From positions 105,756-169,755 of the forward strand of contig NZ_FOOA01000009.1 in assembly GCF_900113065.1 (NCBI RefSeq): a stretch of 64,000 bases of DNA, in the 5' to 3' direction. This DNA comes from Aureimonas phyllosphaerae. Lineage in GTDB: Bacteria; Pseudomonadota; Alphaproteobacteria; Rhizobiales; Rhizobiaceae. A program made the translations under genes and the position numbers. Below the pieces are notes generated by a model. The model was not told where the DNA came from, did not search any database, and was given only the letters and a program-made list of their open reading frames with translations. Below are positions 27,385 through 36,523 of the stretch, piece by piece (within the stretch, counting starts at the first letter, position 1; every line of letters begins with the position of its first letter).

Positions 27385-28284
27385 GTGACACTGTCCCGGC
27401 GACGCTTCGCCCTGTCCACCCTCGCCCTTGCCGCCGCCCTGGTATCCGTACCCGCGCTCGCCGCCGACAAGCTGAAGGTCGCCACGACCTTCACGGTCCT
27501 CGCCGACATGACGCGCAACGTCGCGGGCGACCGGGCCGAGGTGGTCTCGATCACCAAGCCCGGCGCCGAGATCCACAACTACCAGCCGACCCCGCGCGAC
27601 ATCCTCTCGGTGCGCGACGCCGACCTCGTCCTGTGGAACGGGCTGGGGCTGGAGCTCTGGTTCGAGCGCTTCTTCTCCCGGTTGGGGGACAAGCCCTCGG
27701 CGGTGCTGACGAAAGGCATCGAGCCGATCCTGATCGGCGAGGGGCCCTATCAGGGCAAGCCAAACCCGCATGCCTGGATGTCGCCGACGCTGGCGCTGAC
27801 CTATGTCGACAACATTCGCGACGCGCTGTCTGCCGAGGATCCCGCCAACGCCGCGACCTACGCCGCCAATGCCGAGCGCTACAAGGGCGAGATCTCGGCG
27901 AGCGTCGAGGGCCTGCGCACCTCGCTCGCCGCCCTGCCCGAGGGGCACCGCTGGCTGGTGACCAGCGAGGGGGCGTTCTCCTACCTCGCCCGCGACTTCG
28001 GTCTGCGCGAGCTTTATCTCTGGCCGATCAATGCCGACTCGCAAGGAACGCCCCAGCAGGTGCGCCGCGTGGTCGACACGGTGACGGCCGAGAAGATCCC
28101 GGTCGTCTTTTCGGAAAGCACCGTCTCGCCCGATCCCGCGAACCAGGTCGCGCGCGAGACCGGCGCGCGCTACGGCGGCGTCCTCTACGTCGACAGCCTC
28201 AGCGCCGAGGGCGGACCGGTGCCGACCTATATCGACCTCCTGCGCGTGACGACGCAGACGATCGCCGCAGGCTTCTCCTCGTGA
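27385..28284 (+). CDS. sitA: Mn/Fe ABC transporter substrate-binding protein
   Basis: A 299-residue cluster A-I metal-binding protein. SitA-type sequence is clear: [36 protein letters not shown] (metal-binding His) and [10 protein letters not shown] (second His), with the acidic ligands further on. I choose GTG at 27385 because GGAG sits seven bases ahead. The product then starts [10 protein letters not shown] followed by a hydrophobic stretch, a twin-arginine-like signal. An ATG at 27367 is open but lacks a site. It is the first gene of sitABCD and captures Mn(II), possibly Fe(II), in the periplasm. Confidence 0.95.
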   Translation: MTLSRRRFALSTLALAAALVSVPALAADKLKVATTFTVLADMTRNVAGDRAEVVSITKPGAEIHNYQPTPRDILSVRDADLVLWNGLGLELWFERFFSRLGDKPSAVLTKGIEPILIGEGPYQGKPNPHAWMSPTLALTYVDNIRDALSAEDPANAATYAANAERYKGEISASVEGLRTSLAALPEGHRWLVTSEGAFSYLARDFGLRELYLWPINADSQGTPQQVRRVVDTVTAEKIPVVFSESTVSPDPANQVARETGARYGGVLYVDSLSAEGGPVPTYIDLLRVTTQTIAAGFSS

Positions 28285-29084
28285 GCGCGGCTTTCGGCAT
28301 CGAGGCGTCCGGCCTCACCGTCGTCTACCGCAACGGTCACGTCGCCCTGCGCGAGGCCACGTTCAGCGTTCCGCGCGGCTCGATCACGGCGCTCGTCGGT
28401 GTCAACGGCGGCGGCAAGTCGACGCTGTTCAAGTCCGTGCTCGGCCTCGTGCCGCAGTCGTCGGGTCGCGTGTCGATCCTCGGCGCGCCCGTTGGCCAGG
28501 CGCTGAAGGGGAACCGCGTCGCCTACGTGCCGCAGAGCGAGGAGATCGACTGGAACTTCCCCGTTCTGGTCGAGGACGTCGTGATGATGGGCCGCTACGG
28601 CCACATGGGCTGGCTTCGCCGCCCGAAGCCGGCCGACCACCGGGCGGTGGCGGCGGCGCTCGCCCGCGTCGGCATGGCGGACTTCCGCGCCCGCCAGATC
28701 GGCGAACTCTCGGGCGGCCAGAAGAAGCGCGTCTTCCTCGCGCGTGCGCTGGCGCAGGGTGCCGAGGTGATCCTTCTGGACGAGCCCTTCACCGGCGTCG
28801 ACCTGCGCACGGAAGAGGCAATCATCGCGCTCCTGAAGGACCTTCGCCGCGAGGGCGCGGCGATGCTGGTCTCAACCCACAACCTCGCCGCCGTGCCCGA
28901 CTTCTGCGACCGCGCGATCCTCGTCAACCGGACCGTGCTCGCCGCCGGACCGACCGCCGACGTGTTCACCCCGGCGCATCTGGAGCGCGCCTTCGGCGGC
29001 ACGCTGCGCGGCGGGCTGTTCGGCGCGATGCCGGCCGCCTCGGCCCCCGCCGCCGGCCGCGAGCCCGTGGAGGCCGTCGCGTGA
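28281..29084 (+). CDS. sitB: Mn/Fe ABC transporter ATP-binding protein
   Basis: A 267-residue ABC ATPase: Walker [10 protein letters not shown], signature LSGGQKKR, Walker B VILLDEPF, and H-loop STHNL. It powers metal import by SitC/SitD. It starts with GTG overlapping the sitA stop by four bases, so the two are translationally coupled. The Ala/Pro-rich C-terminal tail is normal for the family. Confidence 0.95.
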   Translation: MSAAFGIEASGLTVVYRNGHVALREATFSVPRGSITALVGVNGGGKSTLFKSVLGLVPQSSGRVSILGAPVGQALKGNRVAYVPQSEEIDWNFPVLVEDVVMMGRYGHMGWLRRPKPADHRAVAAALARVGMADFRARQIGELSGGQKKRVFLARALAQGAEVILLDEPFTGVDLRTEEAIIALLKDLRREGAAMLVSTHNLAAVPDFCDRAILVNRTVLAAGPTADVFTPAHLERAFGGTLRGGLFGAMPAASAPAAGREPVEAVA

Positions 29085-29944
29085 GCGCTGCGCTCCTCGA
29101 GCCCTTCACCTACGACTACATGTTCAACGCCATCTGGGTCTCGATGCTGGTCGGCGGCGTCTGCGCCTTCCTGTCGGCCTTCGTGGTCCTCAAGGGCTGG
29201 TCGCTGATCGGCGATGCGCTGTCGCACTCGATCGTGCCGGGCGTCGCGGGCGCCTACATGCTCGGCCTGCCCTTCTCGATCGGTGCCTTCCTGTCGGGCG
29301 GGCTGGCGGCCGGTGCGATCCTTCTCATCGCGCGCGTCTCCCGTCTGAAGGAGGACGTGGTGATCGGCCTGATCTTCACCTCCTTCTTCGGCCTCGGCCT
29401 CTTCATGGTCTCGATCTCGCCGGTGCCGATCGACATCCAGTCGATCGTGCTCGGCAACATCCTCGCCGTCACGCCGGCCGACACGCTGCAGCTCGTCCTC
29501 ATCTCGGGCGTGACGCTCGCGATCCTGCTCCTCGCCTGGCGCACGCTGATGGCTGTGTTCTTCGACGAGAACCATGCCCGCACGATCGGCCTCGACCCGA
29601 CGCTCTGGCGCGCCCTGTTCTTTACACTTCTCAGCGCGTGCGCCGTCGCCGCCATGCAGACCGTCGGCGCCTTCTTGGTGGTCGCCGCCGTGGTGACGCC
29701 GGGCGCGACGGCTTATCTCCTGACCGACCGGTTCGGGCGGATGATCGCCTTGTCCGTCGCGATCGGCGCGCTCACCAGCGGCATCGGCGCCTATGCCAGC
29801 TACTTCCTCGACGGGGCGACGGGCGGCGTGATCGTGGTGCTGCAGACGGCGCTCTTCCTTCTTGCCTTCGTCTTCGCGCCCAAGCACGGGATGTTCGCCG
29901 CGCGCCGCCGGGCGAGGGCCGAGGTCCGGGAGGCGCTGCCATGA
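29081..29944 (+). CDS. sitC: Mn/Fe ABC transporter permease
   Basis: A 287-residue ABC-3 family permease with eight or nine membrane helices. Family motifs include [22 protein letters not shown] near the N-terminus and [20 protein letters not shown]. It begins with GTG overlapping sitB by four bases, and its stop overlaps the sitD ATG. Confidence 0.95.
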   Translation: MSAALLEPFTYDYMFNAIWVSMLVGGVCAFLSAFVVLKGWSLIGDALSHSIVPGVAGAYMLGLPFSIGAFLSGGLAAGAILLIARVSRLKEDVVIGLIFTSFFGLGLFMVSISPVPIDIQSIVLGNILAVTPADTLQLVLISGVTLAILLLAWRTLMAVFFDENHARTIGLDPTLWRALFFTLLSACAVAAMQTVGAFLVVAAVVTPGATAYLLTDRFGRMIALSVAIGALTSGIGAYASYFLDGATGGVIVVLQTALFLLAFVFAPKHGMFAARRRARAEVREALP

Positions 29945-30783
29945 GCGTTGCGGATCTCCTCTTCCCCTTCCAGATCGACTTCCTGCAATACGCCTTTCTG
30001 GCCGGCGCGCTGATCGCCGTGCCCTGCGCGCTTCTGTCCTGCTTCCTGGTGCTGAAGGGCTGGTCGCTGATGGGCGACGCGGTGTCCCACGCCGTCCTGC
30101 CCGGCATCGTTCTCGCCTATGCCGCCGGCCTGCCGCTGGCGCTTGGTGCCTTTGCGGCCGGCCTCTTCTGCGCTGCCGGCTCCGGCTTCCTGAAGAACAA
30201 CAGCCGCATCGCGCAGGACACCGCCATGGGCGTCGCCTTTGCCGGCATGTTCGCGCTCGGCATCGTCCTCCACGCCAAGGTGCGCTCGGCGCTGCATCTC
30301 GACCATATCCTGTTCGGCGATCTCCTCGGCCTCGCGCCGGGGGATCTCGTGGAGATCGCCGCGATCGTCGTGCCGGTCCTCCTGTTCGTGGTGCTGTCCT
30401 GGCGCAGTCTCCTTCTGCACAGCTTCGACACGGTGCAGGCACGCGTCTCGGGCCTGCCCGTCCGCCTCCTGCACTACGGGCTGCTCGCCGCCCTGTCGGC
30501 CGCGATCGTCGCCTCCATGCAGGCGGTCGGCATCATCCTCGTCGTGGCGCTCCTGATCGCGCCGGGCGCGACCGCCTTCCTCCTCGTCCGCTCCTTCGGC
30601 CGGATGCTGGTGGTGGCCGCAAGCTTCGCGCTTCTCGCCTCGACGCTCGGCATCTGGCTGTCGGTGTTCCTCGACAGCGCCCCGGCGCCGACCATCGTCC
30701 TCGTCATGTCGGCCGGCTGGATCCTGGCGCTCCTGTTCGGCCGCCGCGCCCCGCGCGAGATGGAGGCGGAAGCCGCGACCTGA
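29941..30783 (+). CDS. sitD: Mn/Fe ABC transporter permease
   Basis: A 280-residue second ABC-3 permease, paralogous to SitC (LVLKGWSLMGDAVSHAVLPGI and LVVALLIAPGATAFLLVRSFGRM). The two form the membrane channel of the Sit importer. The four-base ATGA overlap with sitC completes a fully coupled four-gene operon. Confidence 0.95.
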   Translation: MSVADLLFPFQIDFLQYAFLAGALIAVPCALLSCFLVLKGWSLMGDAVSHAVLPGIVLAYAAGLPLALGAFAAGLFCAAGSGFLKNNSRIAQDTAMGVAFAGMFALGIVLHAKVRSALHLDHILFGDLLGLAPGDLVEIAAIVVPVLLFVVLSWRSLLLHSFDTVQARVSGLPVRLLHYGLLAALSAAIVASMQAVGIILVVALLIAPGATAFLLVRSFGRMLVVAASFALLASTLGIWLSVFLDSAPAPTIVLVMSAGWILALLFGRRAPREMEAEAAT

Positions 30784-30861
30784 ACCCGGCTGAGGATTTT
30801 GCGGGAAACCGCGTTTCCCCCGACGTCGTTCGCCTCCGGTGATCAACGATGGAGTGCGGGC

Positions 30862-31020
30862 ATGCGCGAGGGCAGGCGGACGAAATCGCAGGCGACGGTG
30901 CTGATCGTCGTGGCCATTCTCGTGGCCCTGTTCCTGATCGGGCTCTGGTCCGACGGGTTCGGCCTGATGGGAACCGAGATGGCGCCCGGCACGACGACGC
31001 CGCCCGGCAATCCGACCTGA
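30862..31020 (+). CDS. 52-residue single-span membrane protein
   Basis: A basic N-terminus (MREGRRTKSQ) is followed by one membrane helix (ATVLIVVAILVALFLIGLW) and a short Pro/Thr-rich tail. A GGAG site seven bases ahead of the ATG supports translation. It sits 78 bp after sitD and 91 bp before lacI. Small proteins of this layout are common in Rhizobiales, but I cannot assign a function. It could be co-transcribed with the sit operon. Confidence 0.65.
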   Translation: MREGRRTKSQATVLIVVAILVALFLIGLWSDGFGLMGTEMAPGTTTPPGNPT

Positions 31021-31111
31021 CGAGTGCCGGGCTTGGCGGGGGCGCCCCCGCCTCGCTATGACGGGTGGCCGGGACGCGCTGTGCGCCCGGCACCGGAGAC
31101 GCGGATCACGC

Positions 31112-32134
31112 ATGAACGCCGTGAGGCAGAGCCGGGCGACGATCAAGGACGTCGCGCGCGAGGCGGGCGTCTCGGCGATGACCGTGTCCAACGTCATCAA
31201 CAACAAGACGCAGTTCGTGGGGGCGGCGGCTCGCGCCCGGGTCGAGGAGGCGATCGCGCGCCTCGGCTACCGCCGCCAGTCCAGCGCGCGCAACCTGCGG
31301 GGGCAGGGACCGCGCTCGATCGGCATGGTGATCGTCGACGAATCGCCGGCCTTCCTTGCAAACTTCTTCACCGCGCAGCTCGTCGCCGGTCTTGCCAACG
31401 TCCTCAACCGCGCGGACTGGACGCTGACGCTCTCCGGGCTCCATCCCGACCAGCTCGCCGCCTCCAACCTGATGCGGACCTATGACGTCGGCGGGCTCTG
31501 CGCCATGGTGTCGGGCGAGCGCGCGGCGCGCCACGACATCGTGCGGCGCCTCAGCGACCTCGGCCAGCCGGTGGTCCTCTTCCAGGAAGTGGTGGAGACC
31601 GATGGGCGCGACCTCTGCCTTGTGCGCCAGGACGACCGGGGGGGCGGCCGCCGGGTCGGTGCCCATCTCGCGCGTCTTGGCGTGTCGCGCGTCCTCGCGA
31701 TGCTGCCGCGCCAGAGCTGGCCGGCGATCGAGAACCGGCTCGGCGGTCTCGGCCAGGGGCTCGGCGCCGAGCCGGCCGATGTCCTGCGCGTCGACCATGA
31801 CGACTTTTCCGCCGTGCAGGAGGCCCTGCGCCTGTGGATCGCCGAAAATGGCCTGCCGGGCGCGGTCTGGGGCGCCAACGACCAGATCGCCTCGGCCGCG
31901 CTCCTCCATCTTCTCGACCGGGGCGTGGCGGTGCCGGGCGCCGTGCGCGTCGTCGGCTTCAACGACTTCCCCGCCCACCGGCATGCGCGCCCGCGTCTGA
32001 CGACCCTGGCTTCGCCCGCCTATGAGCTCGGCGAGCGGGCGGGCGAGGCGATGCTGAAGCGCTTGGAAACCGGGCGCTTCGAGACGCAGGACCTTTGTCT
32101 CCCCGTCGCCTTTCTCGCCGGGGAGACGGGATGA
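31112..32134 (+). CDS. LacI family transcriptional regulator
   Basis: A 340-residue repressor. The N-terminal helix-turn-helix is canonical (ATIKDVAREAGVSAMTVSNVIN), followed by the hinge and a periplasmic-binding-protein-like effector domain (RSIGMVIVDESPAFLANFFTAQL to VVGFNDFP). It probably senses a sugar acid and controls the downstream dehydrogenase/hydrolase pair. A CG-centred palindrome lies between its stop and the next gene. The start MNAVRQSRATIKDVA gives the usual short lead-in to the HTH. Confidence 0.92.
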   Translation: MNAVRQSRATIKDVAREAGVSAMTVSNVINNKTQFVGAAARARVEEAIARLGYRRQSSARNLRGQGPRSIGMVIVDESPAFLANFFTAQLVAGLANVLNRADWTLTLSGLHPDQLAASNLMRTYDVGGLCAMVSGERAARHDIVRRLSDLGQPVVLFQEVVETDGRDLCLVRQDDRGGGRRVGAHLARLGVSRVLAMLPRQSWPAIENRLGGLGQGLGAEPADVLRVDHDDFSAVQEALRLWIAENGLPGAVWGANDQIASAALLHLLDRGVAVPGAVRVVGFNDFPAHRHARPRLTTLASPAYELGERAGEAMLKRLETGRFETQDLCLPVAFLAGETG

Positions 32135-32156
32135 GAGCGGCTTGCAGGCGGTTTCA

Positions 32157-32168
32157 TGTAACGTTAAA
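32157..32168 (+). promoter_or_regulatory. Candidate LacI-family operator
   Basis: TAACGTTA is a perfect 8-bp palindrome centred on CG, extended by an outer T...A pair. It is located 22 bp after the lacI stop and 33 bp ahead of the SDR gene. LacI-family operators are characteristically CG-centred palindromes. Confidence 0.45.
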
Positions 32169-32200
32169 CAAGGGGCGAGGGCGTCCTTGGGAGGGGAAGC

Positions 32201-32947
32201 ATGAACCGCATCGATCTTGAAGGCCAGGTCGCCGTCGTCACCGGCGGCGCGCAGGGCATCGGCTTTGCCGTGGCGCAGCGTCTCGTCGCGTCCGGCGCCC
32301 GCGTCAGCCTCTGGGACACCAATGTCGAACTCCTGCGCGACGCGGTGGCGGCGCTGGGGGAGGCCGCGTCGTCGCAAACCGTCGACATCACCGATCTCGC
32401 GGCTCTTGGCCACGCCCATGCCGCTGTGGAGGCGGAGGTCGGCCCGGTCTCGATCCTCGTCAATTCCGCCGGCATCGCCGGCAAGAACGCGACGCTCGAC
32501 GAATACGACCCGGACGAATGGCGCCGCGTCGTCGAGATCAACCTGAACGGCACGTTCTACGTCAACCGCACCGTGGTGCCGGGCATGAAGGCGCGGAACT
32601 ACGGGCGCATCGTCAACATCGCCTCCATCGCCGGCAAGGAGGGCAACCCGAACCTCTCCGCCTATTCGGCGGCGAAAGCCGGCGTCATCGGCCTGACGAA
32701 GTCGCTCGGCAAGGAACTGGCAAAGCACGACATCGCCGTCAACGCGATCACGCCCGCGACCGCGCGCACGCGCATCCTCGAGACGCTGACGCCCGAGTTC
32801 ATCGACTACATGCTGGTGCGCATCCCGCGCGGCCGGTTCCTGGAGGTCGAGGAGGCCGCCGCGATGGTGGCCTGGCTCGTCTCCAAGGACAATTCCTTCA
32901 CCACCGCCTCGGTCTTCGACCTGTCGGGCGGCCGAGCCACCTATTGA
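32201..32947 (+). CDS. SDR family dehydrogenase, sugar-acid type
   Basis: A 248-residue short-chain dehydrogenase. It has the Rossmann motif TGGAQGIGFAVA, the NSAG motif, the catalytic Ser in NIASIAGKEGN, and YSAAK with Tyr/Lys. Resemblance and the following FAH gene suggest a 2-keto-3-deoxy-L-fuconate/rhamnonate 4-dehydrogenase, which oxidises the deoxy-sugar acid to a 2,4-diketo compound. The ATG follows a strong GGGAGGGG site. The substrate is inferred from context, and other SDR roles (for example 3-oxoacyl reductase) remain possible. Confidence 0.85.
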   Translation: MNRIDLEGQVAVVTGGAQGIGFAVAQRLVASGARVSLWDTNVELLRDAVAALGEAASSQTVDITDLAALGHAHAAVEAEVGPVSILVNSAGIAGKNATLDEYDPDEWRRVVEINLNGTFYVNRTVVPGMKARNYGRIVNIASIAGKEGNPNLSAYSAAKAGVIGLTKSLGKELAKHDIAVNAITPATARTRILETLTPEFIDYMLVRIPRGRFLEVEEAAAMVAWLVSKDNSFTTASVFDLSGGRATY

Positions 32948-32960
32948 GGGGACACCACCC

Positions 32961-33812
32961 ATGAAGCTTCTTCGCGTCGGCCAGAAGGGCCGCGAACGCC
33001 CGGCCATCCGCCTCGAGGACGGAACCCTGCGCGACCTGTCGAGCCTCGTCGACGACATCGCCGGTGAGGCCCTGTCGGACGAAAGCCTCCAGAAGATCCG
33101 CGCCGCCGACCTCGGCTCGCTGCCGACGATCGAGGGCGACGAGCGCATCGGCCCCTGTGTCGGCCGCGTCGGCAAGTTCATCTGCGTCGGCCTGAACTAC
33201 GCCGACCACGCCGCCGAGAGCGGCATGGCGGTGCCCTCCGAGCCCGTCCTCTTCATGAAGGCGACCAGCGCCATCGTCGGCCCGAACGACGACGTCGTCA
33301 TCCCCAAGGGCTCGATCAAGCCGGACTGGGAGGTCGAGCTCGGCGTCGTCATCGGCACCGAGGCGCGCTACGTCTCGGAAGCCGACGCGCTCGACCACGT
33401 CGCCGGCTACTGCGTCGTCAACGACATCTCCGAGCGCCACTTCCAGACCGAGCGCGGCGGCCAGTGGGTCAAGGGCAAGTCGGCCGACACGTTCGGACCG
33501 ATCGGCCCGTGGCTGGTGACGCGCGACGAGGTCGCCGACCCGCAGGCGCTCTCGATGTGGCTCGAGGTCGACGGCCACCGCTACCAGGACGGCTCGACGA
33601 AGACGATGGTCTTCGGCGTCGCCCACCTCGTCCACTACATCTCGCAGTTCATGAGCCTGCAGCCGGGTGACATCATCACCACCGGCACCCCGCCGGGCGT
33701 CGGCATGGGCATCAAGCCGGAGCCCGTCTGGCTGAAGGCCGGCAACGTCATGCGCCTCGGCATCGAGGGCCTCGGCGAACAGCGCCAGGACGTGAAGGCC
33801 TACGCGGGCTGA
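32961..33812 (+). CDS. Fumarylacetoacetate hydrolase family protein
   Basis: A 283-residue FAH-fold enzyme. Metal-binding acids lie in PDWEVELGVVIG and ERGGQWVKGKSADTFGPIGPW; the FICVGLNYADHAAESG start and DIITTGTPPGVGMG loop are family hallmarks. It matches the 2,4-diketo-3-deoxy-L-fuconate/rhamnonate hydrolase group, which yields pyruvate and lactate. It sits 13 bp after the SDR gene and is closed by a strong terminator, so the two form one unit. Confidence 0.88.
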   Translation: MKLLRVGQKGRERPAIRLEDGTLRDLSSLVDDIAGEALSDESLQKIRAADLGSLPTIEGDERIGPCVGRVGKFICVGLNYADHAAESGMAVPSEPVLFMKATSAIVGPNDDVVIPKGSIKPDWEVELGVVIGTEARYVSEADALDHVAGYCVVNDISERHFQTERGGQWVKGKSADTFGPIGPWLVTRDEVADPQALSMWLEVDGHRYQDGSTKTMVFGVAHLVHYISQFMSLQPGDIITTGTPPGVGMGIKPEPVWLKAGNVMRLGIEGLGEQRQDVKAYAG

Positions 33813-33833
33813 TCGCTTCGCATTTCGAGACGA

Positions 33834-33861
33834 GGCCGGCGGAGCGATCCGCCGGCCTTTT
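33834..33861 (+). terminator. Intrinsic terminator after the FAH gene
   Basis: GGCCGGCGGA and TCCGCCGGCC form a perfect 10-bp stem with a GCGA tetraloop, followed by TTTT. It lies 21 bp past the FAH stop. Confidence 0.92.
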
Positions 33862-33873
33862 CGTTGAAGGGCG

Positions 33874-34401
33874 ATGATCGTCTTTCTCGACTTCGAGGCC
33901 TCGTCCCTCAACGCTAAGAGCTTTCCCGTCGAGGTCGCCTGGGTCTTCGAGACCGGCGAAGGGGAGAGCCATCTCATCCGCCCCCAGCCGGACTGGACCG
34001 ACTGGGAGGCGGAGGCCGAGGGCATCCACGGCCTGTCGCGCGAACGGCTGGAGCGCGAGGGCATGCCGGCCGATGCGCTGGCGCGGCGGATGCTGGATGT
34101 CCTCGGGCCCCACGCGCTCTATGCCAGCGCGCCGTCCTGGGACGGGAAGTGGCTGAGCGTGCTCCTGCGCGGCGGCGGCCAACCGCGCCACGCGCTCCGG
34201 CTGAAAGACACGGAAGAGGCGCGGGCCGATCTCGTCGCCCGTCATCTCGGGCCCGGGCGGGACGCGGAGGCGCGGGCGATCCTTGCCGAGATCGAACGGA
34301 TGGGGCGTGACGCCACGCCCGAGCACCGGGCGCTCGGCGACGCCGAACGCGAGCGGCAGCTCTGGCTGGAAGCCGGGCGCCGCGCTAGCGCGAAGGCGTG
34401 A
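33874..34401 (+). CDS. DnaQ-like 3'-5' exonuclease fold protein
   Basis: A 175-residue protein with a DEDDh-type exonuclease outline. MIVFLDFEASSL carries the first Asp/Glu pair, then GIHGLSRERLE, a middle Asp in SAPSWDGKWL, and HRALGDAERERQLW with the His and last Asp. Members are usually annotated as exonuclease or transcriptional-regulator-like. The substrate, DNA or RNA, is unknown. It starts just 12 bp after the terminator, so its promoter must overlap the terminator region, or some read-through feeds it. Confidence 0.78.
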   Translation: MIVFLDFEASSLNAKSFPVEVAWVFETGEGESHLIRPQPDWTDWEAEAEGIHGLSRERLEREGMPADALARRMLDVLGPHALYASAPSWDGKWLSVLLRGGGQPRHALRLKDTEEARADLVARHLGPGRDAEARAILAEIERMGRDATPEHRALGDAERERQLWLEAGRRASAKA

Positions 34402-34546
34402 GCCGAAGCCGGCTTCCTGTCGCCCGACTAAACCTCGCGCCGGGGCTTTCGTCGTCTGGACTTTCCCGCCCCGGCTGGCGATCCTCTGCATTGCGTGCGA
34501 AGCAGCCGAGGAGGATCGGCGCGGCTCGGCGCCGGGAGGACATGAC

Positions 34547-35566
34547 ATGCGGGCGATCCGTCTGGAGGGCGTCGGACAGCTGGCCGTGCGCGATCTCGAA
34601 ACGCCGGTGCCGGGCGAGGGCGACCTTCTCGTCCGGGTCGAGGCCTGCGGCATCTGCGGCACCGACCGCCATCTCTTCCACGGCGAGTTTCCCTCGCGCC
34701 CGCCGGTGACGCTCGGCCACGAGTTCGCCGGCACGGTGGAAGCCGTCGGGCCCGGCGTGACACGCTTCGGCCCGGGCATGATGGTGACGGGCGATCCCAA
34801 CATCGCCTGCGGCCGCTGCCCCGAATGCCACCGCGGGCGGGTGCATCTCTGCCGAAACCTCCAGGCGATCGGTATCCATCGCGACGGCGGCTTCGCCACC
34901 CACGTCCTCGTGCCGGAGACGCAGGCCCATCGCCTGCCGGACGGATTCGATCCCGTGCACGGCGCCTTCACGGAGCCGCTCGCCTGCTGCATCCACGGGA
35001 TGGACGTCGCGGCTCCGAAGCCCGGCGAGACGATCGTCGTCCTCGGCGGCGGCCTGATCGGCCTCCTCGTCGTCCAGCTCGCGCGCCTCGCCGGCGCCTC
35101 GCGGATCGTCCTCGCGACGCGCAGCGCCGACAAGCGCGCGCTGGCCGAGCGGCTGGGCGCGACCGACACCGTAGATGCCGGACAGGGAGAGGTGGAGCGC
35201 CGGATCGCCGGCGAGGGCGGCCTCCTGCCGGGCGGCGCCGACCTCGTTGTCGAGGCGGCGGGCGTCGCGGAGACGGTGGCGCAGGCGCCGCGCCTCGCCG
35301 CGCGTGGCGGCCGCGTGCTTCTTCTCGGCGTCCTGCCGCAGGGCGAAAAGGTCGAGATCGAGCCCTTCGATCTCCTGTTCCGCGAGGTCCAGTTCCTGAC
35401 CTCGTTCGTCAATCCCTTCACCCATGCGCGCGCCGCGGCGCTTCTGGCCGCGGGCGCGATCGACGTCGCCCCGCTCGTCTCGCGCCGCGTCACGCTGCAG
35501 GAAGGCGCCGAGGCGATCTCGGCTCGAGCGCCCGCCGGCGAGATCCGCGCGATCGTCGTACCCTAG
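34547..35566 (+). CDS. Zinc-dependent alcohol/polyol dehydrogenase
   Basis: A 339-residue medium-chain dehydrogenase. The catalytic zinc site includes ACGICGTDRHLFHGEF and GHEFAGTVEAVG. The structural zinc loop is CGRCPECHRGRVHLC with four cysteines. The NAD-binding motif is VVLGGGLIGLLVVQLARLAGA. The family includes sorbitol, threonine and galactitol dehydrogenases, and the substrate cannot be fixed here. A GGGAGGA site fixes the ATG at 34547 rather than the out-of-frame ATG five bases upstream. Its proximity to the lacI-SDR-FAH genes suggests sugar or polyol oxidation. Confidence 0.9.
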   Translation: MRAIRLEGVGQLAVRDLETPVPGEGDLLVRVEACGICGTDRHLFHGEFPSRPPVTLGHEFAGTVEAVGPGVTRFGPGMMVTGDPNIACGRCPECHRGRVHLCRNLQAIGIHRDGGFATHVLVPETQAHRLPDGFDPVHGAFTEPLACCIHGMDVAAPKPGETIVVLGGGLIGLLVVQLARLAGASRIVLATRSADKRALAERLGATDTVDAGQGEVERRIAGEGGLLPGGADLVVEAAGVAETVAQAPRLAARGGRVLLLGVLPQGEKVEIEPFDLLFREVQFLTSFVNPFTHARAAALLAAGAIDVAPLVSRRVTLQEGAEAISARAPAGEIRAIVVP

Positions 35567-36522
35567 AGGCCGAGGCTCGCCAGGTCCGACCCGAGCGGCA
35601 CGATGCCGTTCGGGTTCAGCGCCCGGATCGAATAGTAGCCGCGCTTGATGTGGTCGATCGACACGGTCCCGCGCACGCCGGGCACGTCCAGCATCCGCCT
35701 GGTATGGGCGGTGAGGGCGGGATAGCTCGACAGCGGCTGGCGGTTGCACTTGAAGAGGCCGTGATAGGCGGCGTCGAAGCGGACGAGCGTGACGAAAAGG
35801 CGGATGTCGGTCTCGGTGAGCCGGCGCCCGAAGAGGAACGGTCCGCCTGTCGCGAGACGGTCCTCCAGCGCGTCGAGCGCTTCAAAAACGGCGGCGTAGG
35901 CATCCTCATAGGCGTCCTGAGTCGTCGCGAAGCCGGCGCGGTAGACGCCGTTGTTGAGGCGCGGATAGATCCAGTCGTTGAGCGCGTCGATCTCCGGCTC
36001 GAGGTCGGCGGGTCGCAGGTCGAGGTCGCCCCGCGCCAGCGTGCCGAAGCCGGAATTGAACATCCGCAGGATGTCGGCCGATTCGTTGTTGACGATCGTG
36101 CCGCGCCGCTTGTCCCAGAGGACCGGCACTGTCGCGCGGCCGTTCACGTGCGGGTCTGCGCGGGTGTAGAGCTCGTGGACGAAGCGCGCGCCGTTGACGG
36201 CATCGTCCGTCGAGCCTTCGCCCGCGCCGAAGCGCCAGCCCTCGGCTCCAAGCTCCGGACGAACCACGGAGACGGACACGACATCCTCCAGCCCCTTCAG
36301 TCGCCGCGCGATCAGCGTGCGCGAGGCCCAGGGGCAGATGAGGGCGACATAGAGGTGGTAGCGACCGGCCTCCGCCGCGAACCCGCCGTCGCCGGTCGGG
36401 CCCGCCGAGCCGTCCGGGGTGACGAAGTGGCGAAAGCTCGACGTCTGGCGGACGAAGCCGCCCTTGGCGTCCGTGCCCTGCACCGGCTGCCAGTTTTCCG
36501 TCCAACGGCCATCGACCAGCAT
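35563..36522 (-). CDS. Glutathionyl-hydroquinone reductase (GST, Xi class)
   Basis: A 319-residue protein of the YqjG/EcfG type. The catalytic Cys63 sits in ICPWASRT, as in characterised glutathionyl-hydroquinone reductases. The family C-terminus GYYSIRALNPNGIVPLG is present. The enzyme removes glutathione from glutathionyl-hydroquinones, protecting against quinone adducts or taking part in aromatic degradation. It starts one base beyond the VOC gene stop (same strand, upstream gene VOC), so they are co-transcribed. Its stop overlaps the convergent dehydrogenase stop by four bases. Confidence 0.93.
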   Translation of the reverse strand: MLVDGRWTENWQPVQGTDAKGGFVRQTSSFRHFVTPDGSAGPTGDGGFAAEAGRYHLYVALICPWASRTLIARRLKGLEDVVSVSVVRPELGAEGWRFGAGEGSTDDAVNGARFVHELYTRADPHVNGRATVPVLWDKRRGTIVNNESADILRMFNSGFGTLARGDLDLRPADLEPEIDALNDWIYPRLNNGVYRAGFATTQDAYEDAYAAVFEALDALEDRLATGGPFLFGRRLTETDIRLFVTLVRFDAAYHGLFKCNRQPLSSYPALTAHTRRMLDVPGVRGTVSIDHIKRGYYSIRALNPNGIVPLGSDLASLGL

Positions 36523-36523
36523 C

